Shown: positions 40,546 through 49,686 of the stretch, one piece after another | Layout of the letters: each line of letters opens with the position of its first letter | Numbering within the stretch: position 1 is the first letter of the stretch | Source of the DNA: Cerasibacillus quisquiliarum | GTDB lineage: Bacteria > Bacillota > Bacilli > Bacillales > Amphibacillaceae | Direction: 5' to 3' | Length of the DNA: 64,000 nucleotides | NCBI RefSeq assembly: GCF_014202495.1 | Contig: NZ_JACHHA010000004.1 | Location: forward strand, 1-64,000 | Notes under the pieces: generated by a model | Database searches by the model: none | What the model saw: only the letters and a program-made list of their open reading frames with translations | Told to the model about the DNA's origin: nothing | Translations under genes and position numbers: made by a program

Positions 40546-41742
40546 CTATTTTGACACAACAGATTGTGCTTCTGCCTGAATATGATCCAGTGCTTGTTTT
40601 AAGTCAGACCAAATATCTTGCCACGCTTCTAGGCCGACTGATAGCCGTATCATTTGGTCAGTAATCCCCATTTTAAGCCGCTCATCCTCTGGTACAATCG
40701 CATGCGTCATAGTCGCTGGATGTTCAATCAATGTTTCTGTATCACCTAAGCTAACAGCAACTTTAATTAACTTTAACTGGTTGAGTAATAATTGCGCGGT
40801 TCGTTTATTGCCTAATACTTCAAATGAAATCATCGCCCCTCCTCTAAGCATCTGTTTTTTCTGGATATCATTATTTGGGTAATAAACAGCCGTTACAGCA
40901 GGATGGCGGGCGAGCTTTTTAGCGATGGTTTCGGCTTGCTCACAATGACGATCCATTCGAACAGGTAATGTTTTTAGCCCGCGTAATAAAAGCCAAGCTT
41001 GAAACGGAGATATAACTCCACCGATATCTTTTTGAGTTGTCATAGCAATTTCGTCAATAAAATCTTTTTTACCAACAACTAGACCAGCAATGACATCGCC
41101 ATGACCGCCAATATATTTCGTCGCACTGTGTACAACAACATCACAGCCTAATTCAAGTGGACGCTGTAAATAAGGTGATGAAAATGTATTATCAACAACT
41201 ACAGGGATATGATATTCTTTAGCCACTTCACTGACCATTTGTAAATCAATTAACTGCATCGTAGGGTTAATAGGTGTTTCGATATAAATACATGCTGTCT
41301 CTGGACGTATGAGGGAGCGTATTTCTTCCTTTGTACGCATTGGTGAGAAGTCGTGGGTGATATGATATTTTTCTTTCATCATCGTTAGTAAACCGAACGT
41401 GCAACCATATAAACCAACTGAACATAGAATATGATCATTTGCCTTTGTTAACGCAAATAAAACAGCTGAAACAGCCGCCATTCCTGAGGCAAAAGCAAGC
41501 CCTTTTTCGCCACCTTCTAATGCGGCTATGCGTTTCTCTAATATGTTTACAGTCGGGTTTCCTAACCTAGAATAAATATAACCTGACTCTTCTCCACTAA
41601 AACGTCTTTCACCTTGTTCTGCTGATGTAAAAGCAAAGGTAGACGTTTGGAAAATCGGTGGGGCTAAGCTCCCAAACATCTCTTCTGAAGCATAACCTTC
41701 GTGAATAACAGCTGTTTCAAAATGTTTATATGTTTTAGTCAT
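40546..41742 (-). CDS. mgl: Methionine gamma-lyase
   Basis: A PLP enzyme of the Cys/Met metabolism family, 398 residues. The PLP Lys is in HSATKYIGGHGD (about 206) and the active Tyr in VGLYGCTF (about 112). The Cys of LYGCTF is characteristic of methionine gamma-lyases and absent from most cystathionine enzymes; this favours breakdown of methionine to methanethiol, ammonia and 2-oxobutyrate. Cystathionine gamma-synthase or lyase is the alternative. A perfect CcpA site 60 bases upstream fits a catabolic role. It is monocistronic with its own terminator. Confidence 0.88.
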   Translation of the reverse strand: MTKTYKHFETAVIHEGYASEEMFGSLAPPIFQTSTFAFTSAEQGERRFSGEESGYIYSRLGNPTVNILEKRIAALEGGEKGLAFASGMAAVSAVLFALTKANDHILCSVGLYGCTFGLLTMMKEKYHITHDFSPMRTKEEIRSLIRPETACIYIETPINPTMQLIDLQMVSEVAKEYHIPVVVDNTFSSPYLQRPLELGCDVVVHSATKYIGGHGDVIAGLVVGKKDFIDEIAMTTQKDIGGVISPFQAWLLLRGLKTLPVRMDRHCEQAETIAKKLARHPAVTAVYYPNNDIQKKQMLRGGAMISFEVLGNKRTAQLLLNQLKLIKVAVSLGDTETLIEHPATMTHAIVPEDERLKMGITDQMIRLSVGLEAWQDIWSDLKQALDHIQAEAQSVVSK

Positions 41743-41801
41743 CCAATCTATCCTCCCCTTCTTCTTATTATATTCTTATCATACGTCATTCAAAACAAAA
41801 A

Positions 41802-41815
41802 TGAAAGCGTTTACA
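41802..41815 (-). promoter_or_regulatory. CcpA site (cre) upstream of mgl
   Basis: TGAAAGCGTTTACA fully matches TGWAANCGNTNWCA. It lies 60 bases upstream of the mgl ATG. The remaining gap to rarD holds no gene. Confidence 0.8.
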
Positions 41816-42012
41816 TCATTGTTATGCTTGGTTTTTTGTTCTTAAAATAATAAATAATCACTTTTTCTATTTCCGAATAATCTTACGGAATAGATGTTCG
41901 TTATTATTTAGCGGAATCGTTGCATTTTTAGAGAAATGGTCTAAAATTTAATTAATTTACCTTTTACGTGTAAGCAACTACTAAGCAATGATACAAACAG
42001 GGAGGTAATCAC

Positions 42013-42933
42013 TTGAAGGAGAATCAATCGACTAAACTAGGAGCATTATATGCTATTATTGCCTACGTACTATGGGGAGTTTTACCAATTTATTGGAAAT
42101 TTATTGATCATGTAGGATCAGGTGAAATATTAGCTCACCGGATTATTTGGTCCTTTGTCTTTATGATTGTTTTAATAACAATTGTACGGGCTTGGCCAGA
42201 ATTTGTCTCGACATGTCGTGATATGTTATTACATAAAAGGAGATTATTAGCGATTATATGTGCCTCTTTAGTAATTAGTTTAAACTGGCTAACATATATA
42301 TGGGCGGTGAACAATGATTACATTATTCAAGCAAGTCTTGGGTATTATATGAACCCATTGATTAGTATTTTGTTAGCTGTTGTCGTATTAAGAGAAAAGC
42401 TTTCAGCTCAACAGGTCTTTTCTGTAATTCTTGCGAGTGTTGGTGTCATTTTATTAACCGTTCATGCAGGCGTCTTTCCTTGGGTGTCTATTTGGTTAGC
42501 TGTATCTTTTGCTATATACGGACTGATTAAAAAAGTGATTCATATGTCAGCTATGTTCAGCTTAACAATTGAAACGATGATGGTAACACCAATAGCTTTA
42601 GTGTATCTTTCTTTACTTCCTAAACAAACCTTTACACTGAATGTCTTTACAAGTACACATGCACTATTAATCGGTGCGGGAGTGATGACAGCTATACCGC
42701 TTCTTCTATTTGCAAAAGGAGCACAGTCCATTCCTTTATCTTTAATTGGTTTCTTACAATATATTGCACCGACCATTATGCTGATTCTCGGTATCTTCGT
42801 ATATAATGAAACTTTTTCTCTAATACATTTATTAGCTTTTTCGTTCATATGGATTGCATTAATCATTTATCTCATATCTATTTATAGACAGCCTGCTATG
42901 GATAAGACACCTAAAGTTAAATACCTTTCTTAA
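42013..42933 (+). CDS. rarD: RarD/EamA-family transporter
   Basis: A drug/metabolite transporter superfamily protein with ten membrane segments, 306 residues. The RarD features are YVLWGVLPIYWKFIDHVGSGEILAHRIIWS at about 18-48 and NWLTYIWAVNNDYIIQASLGYYMNPL near 95-120. The substrate is unknown. TTG start at 42013 has GGGAGG 9 bases upstream. It stands alone. Confidence 0.9.
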   Translation: MKENQSTKLGALYAIIAYVLWGVLPIYWKFIDHVGSGEILAHRIIWSFVFMIVLITIVRAWPEFVSTCRDMLLHKRRLLAIICASLVISLNWLTYIWAVNNDYIIQASLGYYMNPLISILLAVVVLREKLSAQQVFSVILASVGVILLTVHAGVFPWVSIWLAVSFAIYGLIKKVIHMSAMFSLTIETMMVTPIALVYLSLLPKQTFTLNVFTSTHALLIGAGVMTAIPLLLFAKGAQSIPLSLIGFLQYIAPTIMLILGIFVYNETFSLIHLLAFSFIWIALIIYLISIYRQPAMDKTPKVKYLS

Positions 42934-43027
42934 TAATCATAAAAATGTTACTCATGTTCTTTATTAAAAAGAGTTATAATGATAATATAGCGAACAATTA
43001 TTAAGTCTTATTTTGGTGTGATAATAT

Positions 43028-43900
43028 ATGAAAAGGAAAATATTCTGGTTCAGCATATTATTTATCTTCCTATCAATCATGATCGGTGTATTCGTTGTTA
43101 GTAAATATAAATTTGATACAAACGTTTCCCAATTTAAAGAAAAACTTGTTGATCAATCGGTGGAGAGAATTGAAGAAAACGTGGATAAAAGTCAATCAAC
43201 TACATCGTCATACAAAGAACGGTTGCAATATCTGATCGATCATGCCCAACATATTTTTGCAAATAAACCTGTGCAAATTGTAACCATTGGTGATTCATTA
43301 ACCGTGGGAGTTGGTGACGAAACGAAGCAAAGTGGTTATGTTGGCATATTGAATCAAACATTCCAAGATAAAAAAATCCTTGCTCGTATTGAAAATCTTG
43401 GAAAAAGCGGTAATCGAACAGACCAATTACGTAAACGATTAGATAACGAAGATATTGCCAAGTCAATTGAGCAGGCTGATATGATTTTCATCACAATCGG
43501 TGCTAATGATTTGATGTATGTACTAAAAGAAAATATTACTCATATTACGATTCAACCATTTATGAAAGAAATGAAACGTTATGAAGATCGGCTAAGAGAT
43601 ATTTTTACACGACTTCGTGAATTAAATGAGGATGCGGAAATTTACTTGATTGGCTTCTATAATCCTTTTGAAGCGTATTTCAATGAAATTGAGGAATTAA
43701 CAGAAATAACCAAACAGTGGAATGAAGTTGGACAGAAAGTAACTGCTCATGATTCCCGAGCATATTTTATCCCTACGGCAGATTTATTTGTCGGGCGAAC
43801 AAGTCAATTGTTGGCTGATGATTACTTTCATCCGAATAAAGCAGGCTATGAAGTGATTGCTAATCGAATTATCCAATTTTTGAATCAAATGGAGCGGTAA
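43028..43900 (+). CDS. ypmR: SGNH-type lipase/esterase YpmR
   Basis: A GDSL/SGNH hydrolase of 290 residues with an N-terminal membrane anchor or uncleaved signal (IFWFSILFIFLSIMIGVFVV). Blocks: block I VTIGDSLTVGVGD (about 90) with the Ser, block III FITIGANDLM (about 155), block V DYFHPNKAGYEV (about 265) with Asp and His. It probably acts on lipid or carbohydrate esters at the cell surface. ypmS follows 21 bases on, as in B. subtilis. Confidence 0.92.
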   Translation: MKRKIFWFSILFIFLSIMIGVFVVSKYKFDTNVSQFKEKLVDQSVERIEENVDKSQSTTSSYKERLQYLIDHAQHIFANKPVQIVTIGDSLTVGVGDETKQSGYVGILNQTFQDKKILARIENLGKSGNRTDQLRKRLDNEDIAKSIEQADMIFITIGANDLMYVLKENITHITIQPFMKEMKRYEDRLRDIFTRLRELNEDAEIYLIGFYNPFEAYFNEIEELTEITKQWNEVGQKVTAHDSRAYFIPTADLFVGRTSQLLADDYFHPNKAGYEVIANRIIQFLNQMER

Positions 43901-43921
43901 ATAAAGAGAGGGCGAACGGCG

Positions 43922-44551
43922 ATGTCATTATCAAGAAAAAAAGTGAAAACAAAACAAAGAAACTGGAAACGGCTTTTTTTTATTCTGCTATCTGTGAACC
44001 TTGTTATTATCGGTAGTGTTTGTCTCTTTTTTCTTTGGCCGACAAAACCGCTAAATTTGCCCAAAAGTGAGATTAACTCTAATGACCGATATTCTGAATT
44101 TACCATTCGTACGTCGAAAGAAAATGTCAATGAATTAGTCAACGCTTATCTTGATAACTTACTAAGAAAAACAGAACACCATTATCAAATCTCATTAGGG
44201 GAAGATGTTCGCTTACTTGGAGAGTTACCTGTTTTTTCCACTAAGGTTCCTTTATCTGTTCGTTTAGAGCCTGAAGTTCAACCCAATGGAGATATCGTTT
44301 TAAAACAAAAGTCTATCTCTCTCGGTTTACTTGAGCTGCCTAATAAACAGATTATGAAATATATGAAAACATTTTTACCCGTTCCAAACTGGGTCTATAT
44401 TGATCCTAATAAAGAAGAAATTTATGTCGCAGTTACCGAAATGGATATCAAAAGTAATTTTCGCGTTAAAGTGGAGACATTTGATTTAACGCGTAATGAT
44501 ATCAATTTAAATATCCAGATTCCATATGAATCATTAGGGATTGAGGATTAA
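43922..44551 (+). CDS. ypmS: YpmS (DUF2140) membrane-anchored protein
   Basis: A 209-residue protein with one N-terminal membrane segment (LFFILLSVNLVIIGSVCLFFLW) and an extracellular DUF2140 domain. VNELVNAYLDNLLRK and WVYIDPNKEEIYVAVTEM are typical. Function unknown; its tight pairing with YpmR suggests a joint envelope role. Confidence 0.9.
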   Translation: MSLSRKKVKTKQRNWKRLFFILLSVNLVIIGSVCLFFLWPTKPLNLPKSEINSNDRYSEFTIRTSKENVNELVNAYLDNLLRKTEHHYQISLGEDVRLLGELPVFSTKVPLSVRLEPEVQPNGDIVLKQKSISLGLLELPNKQIMKYMKTFLPVPNWVYIDPNKEEIYVAVTEMDIKSNFRVKVETFDLTRNDINLNIQIPYESLGIED

Positions 44552-44621
44552 TTCGGATGAATGTAAATTCCTATATATCTTGTTTTCGTGTTACTGTCTT
44601 TCCAATATAGGCTAATCTTAC

Positions 44622-44665
44622 TGGTGTGGTCATGTTAAAACTACATATGACCACGCCTTTTATTT
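44622..44665 (+). terminator. ypmRS terminator
   Basis: GGTGTGGTCAT (44623-44633) pairs with ATGACCACGCC (44647-44657), followed by TTTTATTTTG. The following 44666-44997 is AT-rich with no gene I can support. Confidence 0.88.
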
Positions 44666-44997
44666 TGATTAGGCCTAAACTTCTCAGACACGATTGTTTG
44701 ACGGCTATTCATCATTAGTTAATGTTTAAGGGGCCATTTTCACTAATCAATAAAGAGAGCACTAGACTTGGAGCAATATGAACTGATCATAAAAAATAGT
44801 ATATAGTAATGGTTTATTGAAATTGTTCTTAGTAATTTAACGGTTACACCACTTTTATATATTATAGTGAATAAAATTTAATGTTCATATTTATATCTGT
44901 TGAAATTTATCATTTTATATATTTGCATAAAAGCTAAATGCCTTTTAAAATTTATATAATTTATTTTAATCAAAGAAAGTAGTAGAAAGGTGATATT

Positions 44998-45936
44998 ATG
45001 ACGGATAACAAGTGGCAATTAGAGAGGTCAAAAACACTCAAAAAAATGCAGTTACTTTTTCCACGAATGACATTTTCCAAACAAGAAAAGCAAATATTTC
45101 ACAAACAAATGAAAGGATACCACGGAGAAAATAAATTTTATAATTTATTAAAATACAACCTTCCAGAAAACGCTCTTATCCTCAATGACTTGCTACTTAA
45201 AAGTAATCATTCGCTTTTCCAAATTGATCATTTACTCGTAAATGCCAATACGATTTTTCACTTTGAAATAAAGAATTTTGAAGGCGAATATTATATTAAC
45301 AATAACCTTTGGTATGTAAAAGCAACTCAAAAAGAAATTAGAAATCCTTTGCTCCAATTAGAAAAAAGCAGCTATTTATTGCGCCATTTAGTCCAACAGC
45401 TTGGCTATAACATACGAGTAAAATCTTATCTAGTATTTATTAATCCAGAATTTACGTTATTTCAACTACCTCTCAATCTCCCTATTATCATGCCAACACA
45501 GCTAAACCGATTCGTTCAGAAGTTAAATAGATCCTTCTCTCCCCCAAGTCAAGAGCAACAACGATTAGTTACCGATTTAGAAAAGCTGAATAACACTCAT
45601 TCCTCCTTTGAACAAATACCGAACTATACCTTTAAAAAACTTAAAAAAGGAATCTTATGTCCTACTTGTTTTTCCTTTTTAGATCGTCATACCCTGAGAA
45701 CGCTAATTTGTAAAAATTGTGGTTTTAATGAAATCGTTAAACATGCCATCTTAAGAAATATAAAAGAATTTAATTTACTATTCCCCAATAAAAATATCAC
45801 AACAAACATTATATGTGAATGGTGTGGAAATATCTTTCCTAAATCAACTATAAGAAAAGTTCTATCGAAAAACCTCATTCTTGTTAAAACAGGTCGGCAT
45901 TCCTATTATGATATTAAAAATATTGTAGAAAACTAA
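44998..45936 (+). CDS. NERD nuclease-like protein with zinc ribbons
   Basis: 312 residues. The N-terminal NERD (nuclease-related) domain spans about 35-150: GYHGENKFYNLL, FQIDHLLVNANTIFHFEIKNFEGEYY. The D and ExK residues of the PD-(D/E)xK core are retained. The C-terminal part carries CPTC and CKNC (about 218-240) and a CEWC pair (about 276-279), a likely zinc ribbon. No membrane segment. ATG follows AAAGGTG. It starts an accessory stretch and is immediately next to an ISL3 transposase. Role unknown; a DNA-processing function is inferred. Confidence 0.82.
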   Translation: MTDNKWQLERSKTLKKMQLLFPRMTFSKQEKQIFHKQMKGYHGENKFYNLLKYNLPENALILNDLLLKSNHSLFQIDHLLVNANTIFHFEIKNFEGEYYINNNLWYVKATQKEIRNPLLQLEKSSYLLRHLVQQLGYNIRVKSYLVFINPEFTLFQLPLNLPIIMPTQLNRFVQKLNRSFSPPSQEQQRLVTDLEKLNNTHSSFEQIPNYTFKKLKKGILCPTCFSFLDRHTLRTLICKNCGFNEIVKHAILRNIKEFNLLFPNKNITTNIICEWCGNIFPKSTIRKVLSKNLILVKTGRHSYYDIKNIVEN

Positions 45937-45969
45937 AATGGGTATTCGGATTTTATGGTGGAAAAGGGC

Positions 45970-47292
45970 TTAAAAGTCTCCCTTTTCCAATTTCTTAATA
46001 AGTGTGGAAAAATCGACACCATAGTTTCCTGTTATGACATGGTTTGTTACTTCATCCCAACCGAAAGTATCGTATATCATAACTTTGTTGAAAGCACTTG
46101 GATTAAATCGTGGCTTACGTTTCTTATGAAGGTTTTCATTAAACAGTATCTTGGCTCGTAACGCTTCAAATGAGTAGCCTCTACCCATACGTTCAACTTG
46201 CCTAATAATGCTGTTTATGGACTCTGTATAAGCGTTAGTGAGTCTTTTGTCGAAGTAGTTGAAGATTTCATTCTGCCAATTGTCTACGGCTCTCACAAGG
46301 TCTTTATAAGCGTCTTTAGATTTACTGGATAAACAACGTTGTTTCCAATACCTATAACGATCTCTGGCTTCATCGGAGTCATTTGTGTCCCAGATCCAGT
46401 AGAACTCTTCTTTGAGTTCATAAGCTTCTTTCAGTTCAGGGATATGACCTAACCAAGTTTCCAAGAGGAATGAATCCCGTTCATTCAAGTCATGTTTACG
46501 TTTCAGAAGGATATATCTCTCACGCATTAGAGTACGCCTTTCTTTTGCAGTCATATTCGCTTTAAGTGACTTTCTGACGTTGTCCAAGGCTTGATTAGCC
46601 ATACGGACTACATGAAACTTATCTACAACTACTTTAGCCTGTGGCAAGACAGTATTTACTGCATCTTTATAAGGTTTCCACATATCCATTGTGACGTATT
46701 CAATGTAATGTCTATCACTAATATTTGAAAGTCTCTGTATAACAGTTTCTTTCTGACGGTTAGGCTTAATATCAAAGATTGTCTTTCGTTCGACATTAGT
46801 CAGTACAAGACGGGGTTTACGGATAATATGTATTTCATCTATTCCAAGCCATTTAGGGGTCTCAAATTGGTATTCTCGTTCTTTGAATGCCACGTGATCC
46901 TTAAAAACGTTTCTAACGGTCTTTTCATCTACACCAACGCTTTCGGCTACTTCCACAAAGGTCTTAGACATGGATTGTTCTTCAATGGACTCTACCAACC
47001 TTTTAGTCATATTACGCTTTTCGTCAATGGATATAAGGCGTTCCCAAAATGTGGAACCACACTCACGACATTTGTAACGTCTACGGTTTAATTGTAAGCC
47101 CACTCGCTTTAAACGAATAGGCAAATCCATGATTAGTTGTTTTCGTAAACTGTGTTTGTACAATTTATCAAATCCGCATTCGGAACAATGTTCGGGAGGT
47201 TTGATCGCCTCCACTTTAAACATCATATCGGTTTCATTTTCTTGTAGTGGTTCTGTTGTTTTAAGGTCTGGTAGGAATAATAGGTCTGACAT
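45970..47292 (-). mobile_element. ISL3-family transposase (intact)
   Basis: A 440-residue ISL3-type transposase. The N-terminal zinc ribbon has CSECGF (about 38) and CRECGS (about 74). A DDE core is visible: WLGIDEIHI, then YVTMDMWKPYKDAV, and Glu in NAYTESINSIIRQ. The ORF is complete with no frameshift. I could not find clear terminal inverted repeats in the flanks 45937-45969 and 47293-47400, so element ends are not defined. ATG 47292 has AAAGGA 8 bases upstream. Confidence 0.9.
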
Positions 47293-47383
47293 ATTGTTCA
47301 TCCTTTATTACGCTGTGGTGTTAAGGTATCAAGTATAGATTTGAAAACAAATCATCATTATTAAATTACTCTGATAGATAAAC

Positions 47384-47791
47384 TCATTTTACTCTTTTTA
47401 AATCGGCTTCCTTTATCGAATCACCAGTAATTTCGAAGAGGTATTCTTTGTTCGTCATTAGTTCAAGTGTAATTTCTTTCAATGGTATTCTATTTTCCTC
47501 TTTACCTATTAATACAAATTCAAATGTTGCTTCTCCTTCTAAGTCAAAGTCTTCTTGATTAATATATTCTTTTCTAAATGTGTCTCCTTTTTGTATTTTG
47601 GAACCATCAGCATTACTCATACCGCCTGTAATTTTATCAATGCTGATTTCTATTGAGTAAAAATCAAAATTAGCATTATTTGTTATACTTAAAATCATGT
47701 TATTCTCATTTGGTTCCATAGAATTATCCGTACAAGCCGAAAAAAACATAACTATCAAAAATGAAATTGATAAAAGTAACGATTTCTTCAT
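47384..47791 (-). CDS. Putative lipoprotein, function unknown
   Basis: A 135-residue protein with a lipoprotein signal: MKKSLLLSISFLIVMFFSAC, Cys at residue 20. The mature part looks beta-rich and acidic, with no recognised domain. ATG follows AAGGGG. It is 38 bases after the XRE gene on the same strand, so it may share a transcript with the DUF2975 pair. Low-GC like its neighbours. Confidence 0.75.
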   Translation of the reverse strand: MKKSLLLSISFLIVMFFSACTDNSMEPNENNMILSITNNANFDFYSIEISIDKITGGMSNADGSKIQKGDTFRKEYINQEDFDLEGEATFEFVLIGKEENRIPLKEITLELMTNKEYLFEITGDSIKEADLKRVK

Positions 47792-47829
47792 AAATTCTCA
47801 ACCCCTTATTAAATTAATTATTTGATTAT

Positions 47830-48051
47830 TTATTCTTGGGTATCCTTATCACTTTGATATTCAAGAATATCCCCAGGCTGACAATCCAAAGCCTTACAAA
47901 TAGCATCTAAAGTTGATAATCGAATCGCTTTTGCTTTTCCATTTTTCAAAATAGAAATGTTAGCCATAGTGATTCCAACTTTTTCAGATAGTTCTGTTAC
48001 ACTCATTTTTCTTTTTGCTAACATCACATCAATATTAATTATAATTGCCAT
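47830..48051 (-). CDS. XRE-family regulator (YozG-like)
   Basis: A 73-residue single-domain helix-turn-helix protein: MLAKRKMSVTELSEKVGITMANISILKNGKAKAIRLSTLDAICKALDCQPGDILEY region, the Cro/C1 YozG subtype. ATG 48051 has GAGGTG 6 bases upstream. It is directly downstream of a DUF2975 membrane protein, a pair that recurs in Firmicutes (YoaS-YozG). Likely regulator of the pair. Confidence 0.88.
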   Translation of the reverse strand: MAIIINIDVMLAKRKMSVTELSEKVGITMANISILKNGKAKAIRLSTLDAICKALDCQPGDILEYQSDKDTQE

Positions 48052-48061
48052 ATTTTTCACC

Positions 48062-48538
48062 TCAGACCGTTAAATCATTTTCTGATTTTATTTCTATGGC
48101 ATTTTTTAACAACTTTTGAAGAACCGCAGAAAAAACTGCAATCACAAATGAAGCAAAGATAATTATAAATCCCGCAAGTGCTATTCCAGGGTGTAAGGCA
48201 TTTTGTGATATAAGAAAAATACTACCTATTACATATAAAATGCTAATGGCATTTGCACAGTATTTTATATTTTTTAACGCATTTACTGAAAACTCCGAGA
48301 AAGCATTGTTTTTATCAATGTTGTTTAAAAGTCTTAAAGTCTGATATAAAGCAAAGAAAAATGGTATTGCAGTTACATACAAACCAATTAATACAGGATA
48401 TTGCAAATAAGCATATTCTGGATACATTTCTGCGGTATAATTTGCTAACCAAGGTAACAAAAATATACACAAAGCAAGTACCGTAATCCCAATAAGAAAA
48501 ACAGCTATCTTTAAAAAGAGTGTTGTTCCTCGTTCCAT
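48062..48538 (-). CDS. DUF2975 membrane protein
   Basis: A 158-residue protein with four membrane segments (LFLKIAVFLIGITVLALCIF, VLIGLYVTAIPFFFALYQT, ISILYVIGSIFLI, AGFIIIFASFVIAVFSAV). It matches the DUF2975 layout. It is paired with the XRE gene 10 bases downstream. Function unknown; such pairs may sense membrane state. ATG follows GAGGTG by 5 bases. Confidence 0.85.
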   Translation of the reverse strand: MERGTTLFLKIAVFLIGITVLALCIFLLPWLANYTAEMYPEYAYLQYPVLIGLYVTAIPFFFALYQTLRLLNNIDKNNAFSEFSVNALKNIKYCANAISILYVIGSIFLISQNALHPGIALAGFIIIFASFVIAVFSAVLQKLLKNAIEIKSENDLTV

Positions 48539-48670
48539 AAAAGCACCTCACTTATTTACCGTTATTATTATCCTAATACAAAGTTTATTGTTTTGCAATA
48601 AATTATTGTTATTAATTAATATATTATTGTTGTTTTACTATTGTAATTTCTTTTGTTGGTGTGAAATAAA

Positions 48671-48703
48671 AAAGCATCTCTTTTTTTAGACAGAGATGCT
48701 TCG
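48671..48703 (-). terminator. Orphan terminator
   Basis: AAGCATCTCT pairs with AGAGATGCTT; on the minus strand six T follow. No intact gene lies directly upstream, so the gene it served may be lost in 48704-49048, which holds nothing recognisable. Confidence 0.75.
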
Positions 48704-49048
48704 AGAAATATTCAGTGGGGTGCTTACCAAATTCCTCCATACAATAATAATTTGAATACCTAATACAGTCATAACAATAAATTTCTTTTTTCCAGTATGT
48801 CGTAACACTTTTACAAGGCATTGGAAAATTTATTTGCAACACTCTTGTTCATTAGAATATTTAAACTTTCTCACAACACATCACTCAACATTCCACCAAA
48901 TAATCCGATTTAGGCATCCATTGTTTTCAAACTGTTAAAAAAGTAATTCCACCATATATTCCGAAGACCCACTAAAATAATAAGTCGTTCTACGTGCTTA
49001 AAACTTGTTTATATGAAGTCTCAGCAGTGATTAGTAAGGCGAAAGAAC

Positions 49049-49590
49049 ACGTTAAACCGGCAACATAGGCTTTCGACTGTAAGTAATTCAACGAGAATAC
49101 ACGTTAAACGAACAAACTTACACGCTCAACTATTTCTAACGCAACGAGAGGACACGTTAAACAAACAAACTTATACGCTCGACTATTTCTAACGCAACGA
49201 GAATACACGTTAAACGAACAAACTTACACTCTCGACTATTTCTAACGCAACGAGAGGACACGTTAGACATACAAACTTATACGCTCGACTATTTCTAACG
49301 CAACGAGAGGACACGTTAGACATACAAACTTATACGCTCAACTATTACTAACGCAACGAGAATACACGTTAAACGAACAAACTTACACGCTCGACTATTT
49401 CTAACGCAACGAGAGGACACGTTAAACGAACAAACTTACACTCTCGACTATTTCTAACGCAACGAGAGGACACGTTAGACTAACAACTTACACTCTCAAC
49501 TATTACTAACGCAACGAGAGTAAACGTTAAACAAACAAACTTACACGCTCAACTATTTCTAACGCAACGAGAGGATACGTTAAACGAGAA
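49049..49590. repeat. Tandem array with 53-bp period
   Basis: ACGTT(A)(A/G)AC recurs at 49049, 49101, 49154, 49207, 49260, 49313, 49366, 49419, 49472, 49524 and 49577, that is period 53 (52 three times including the first). The first copy is diverged. Typical unit: cactctcgactatttctaac followed by gcaacgagaggacacgttaa, with a dyad TCTAACG/CGTTAGA in several units and CTCTCG/CGAGAG in others. Linkers are not unique, so this is not CRISPR. Located downstream of the WYL gene terminator. Confidence 0.95.
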
Positions 49591-49645
49591 GTTTACTCCA
49601 CTCCGAGAAGTCAAAGAGATGAAATACAAGGAAAGTAAGCAGAAA

Positions 49646-49676
49646 AAAGCGTGCTTTTAAACAACACGCTTTTTTG
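49646..49676 (-). terminator. Terminator of the WYL operon
   Basis: AAAAAAGCGTG pairs with CACGCTTTTTT around CTTTTAAACAA. T-run on the minus strand. Confidence 0.9.
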
Positions 49677-49686
49677 TCGTTATCAT

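Noticed and set aside
44666-44997. Transposon or gene remnant
   Set aside because: No readable fragment in any frame was recognised; only AT-rich sequence.
45937-47400. Terminal inverted repeats of the ISL3 element
   Set aside because: I compared both flanks by eye and found no convincing match, so no element ends or target duplication are claimed.
48624-48842. 72-residue minus-strand ORF
   Set aside because: It reads straight through a strong hairpin with T-run (48671-48703) and has no good ribosome binding site.
49049-49590. CRISPR array or minisatellite coding for a repeat protein
   Set aside because: Linkers are not unique and a 53-base period is not a multiple of three, so neither CRISPR nor an in-frame repeat protein fits.
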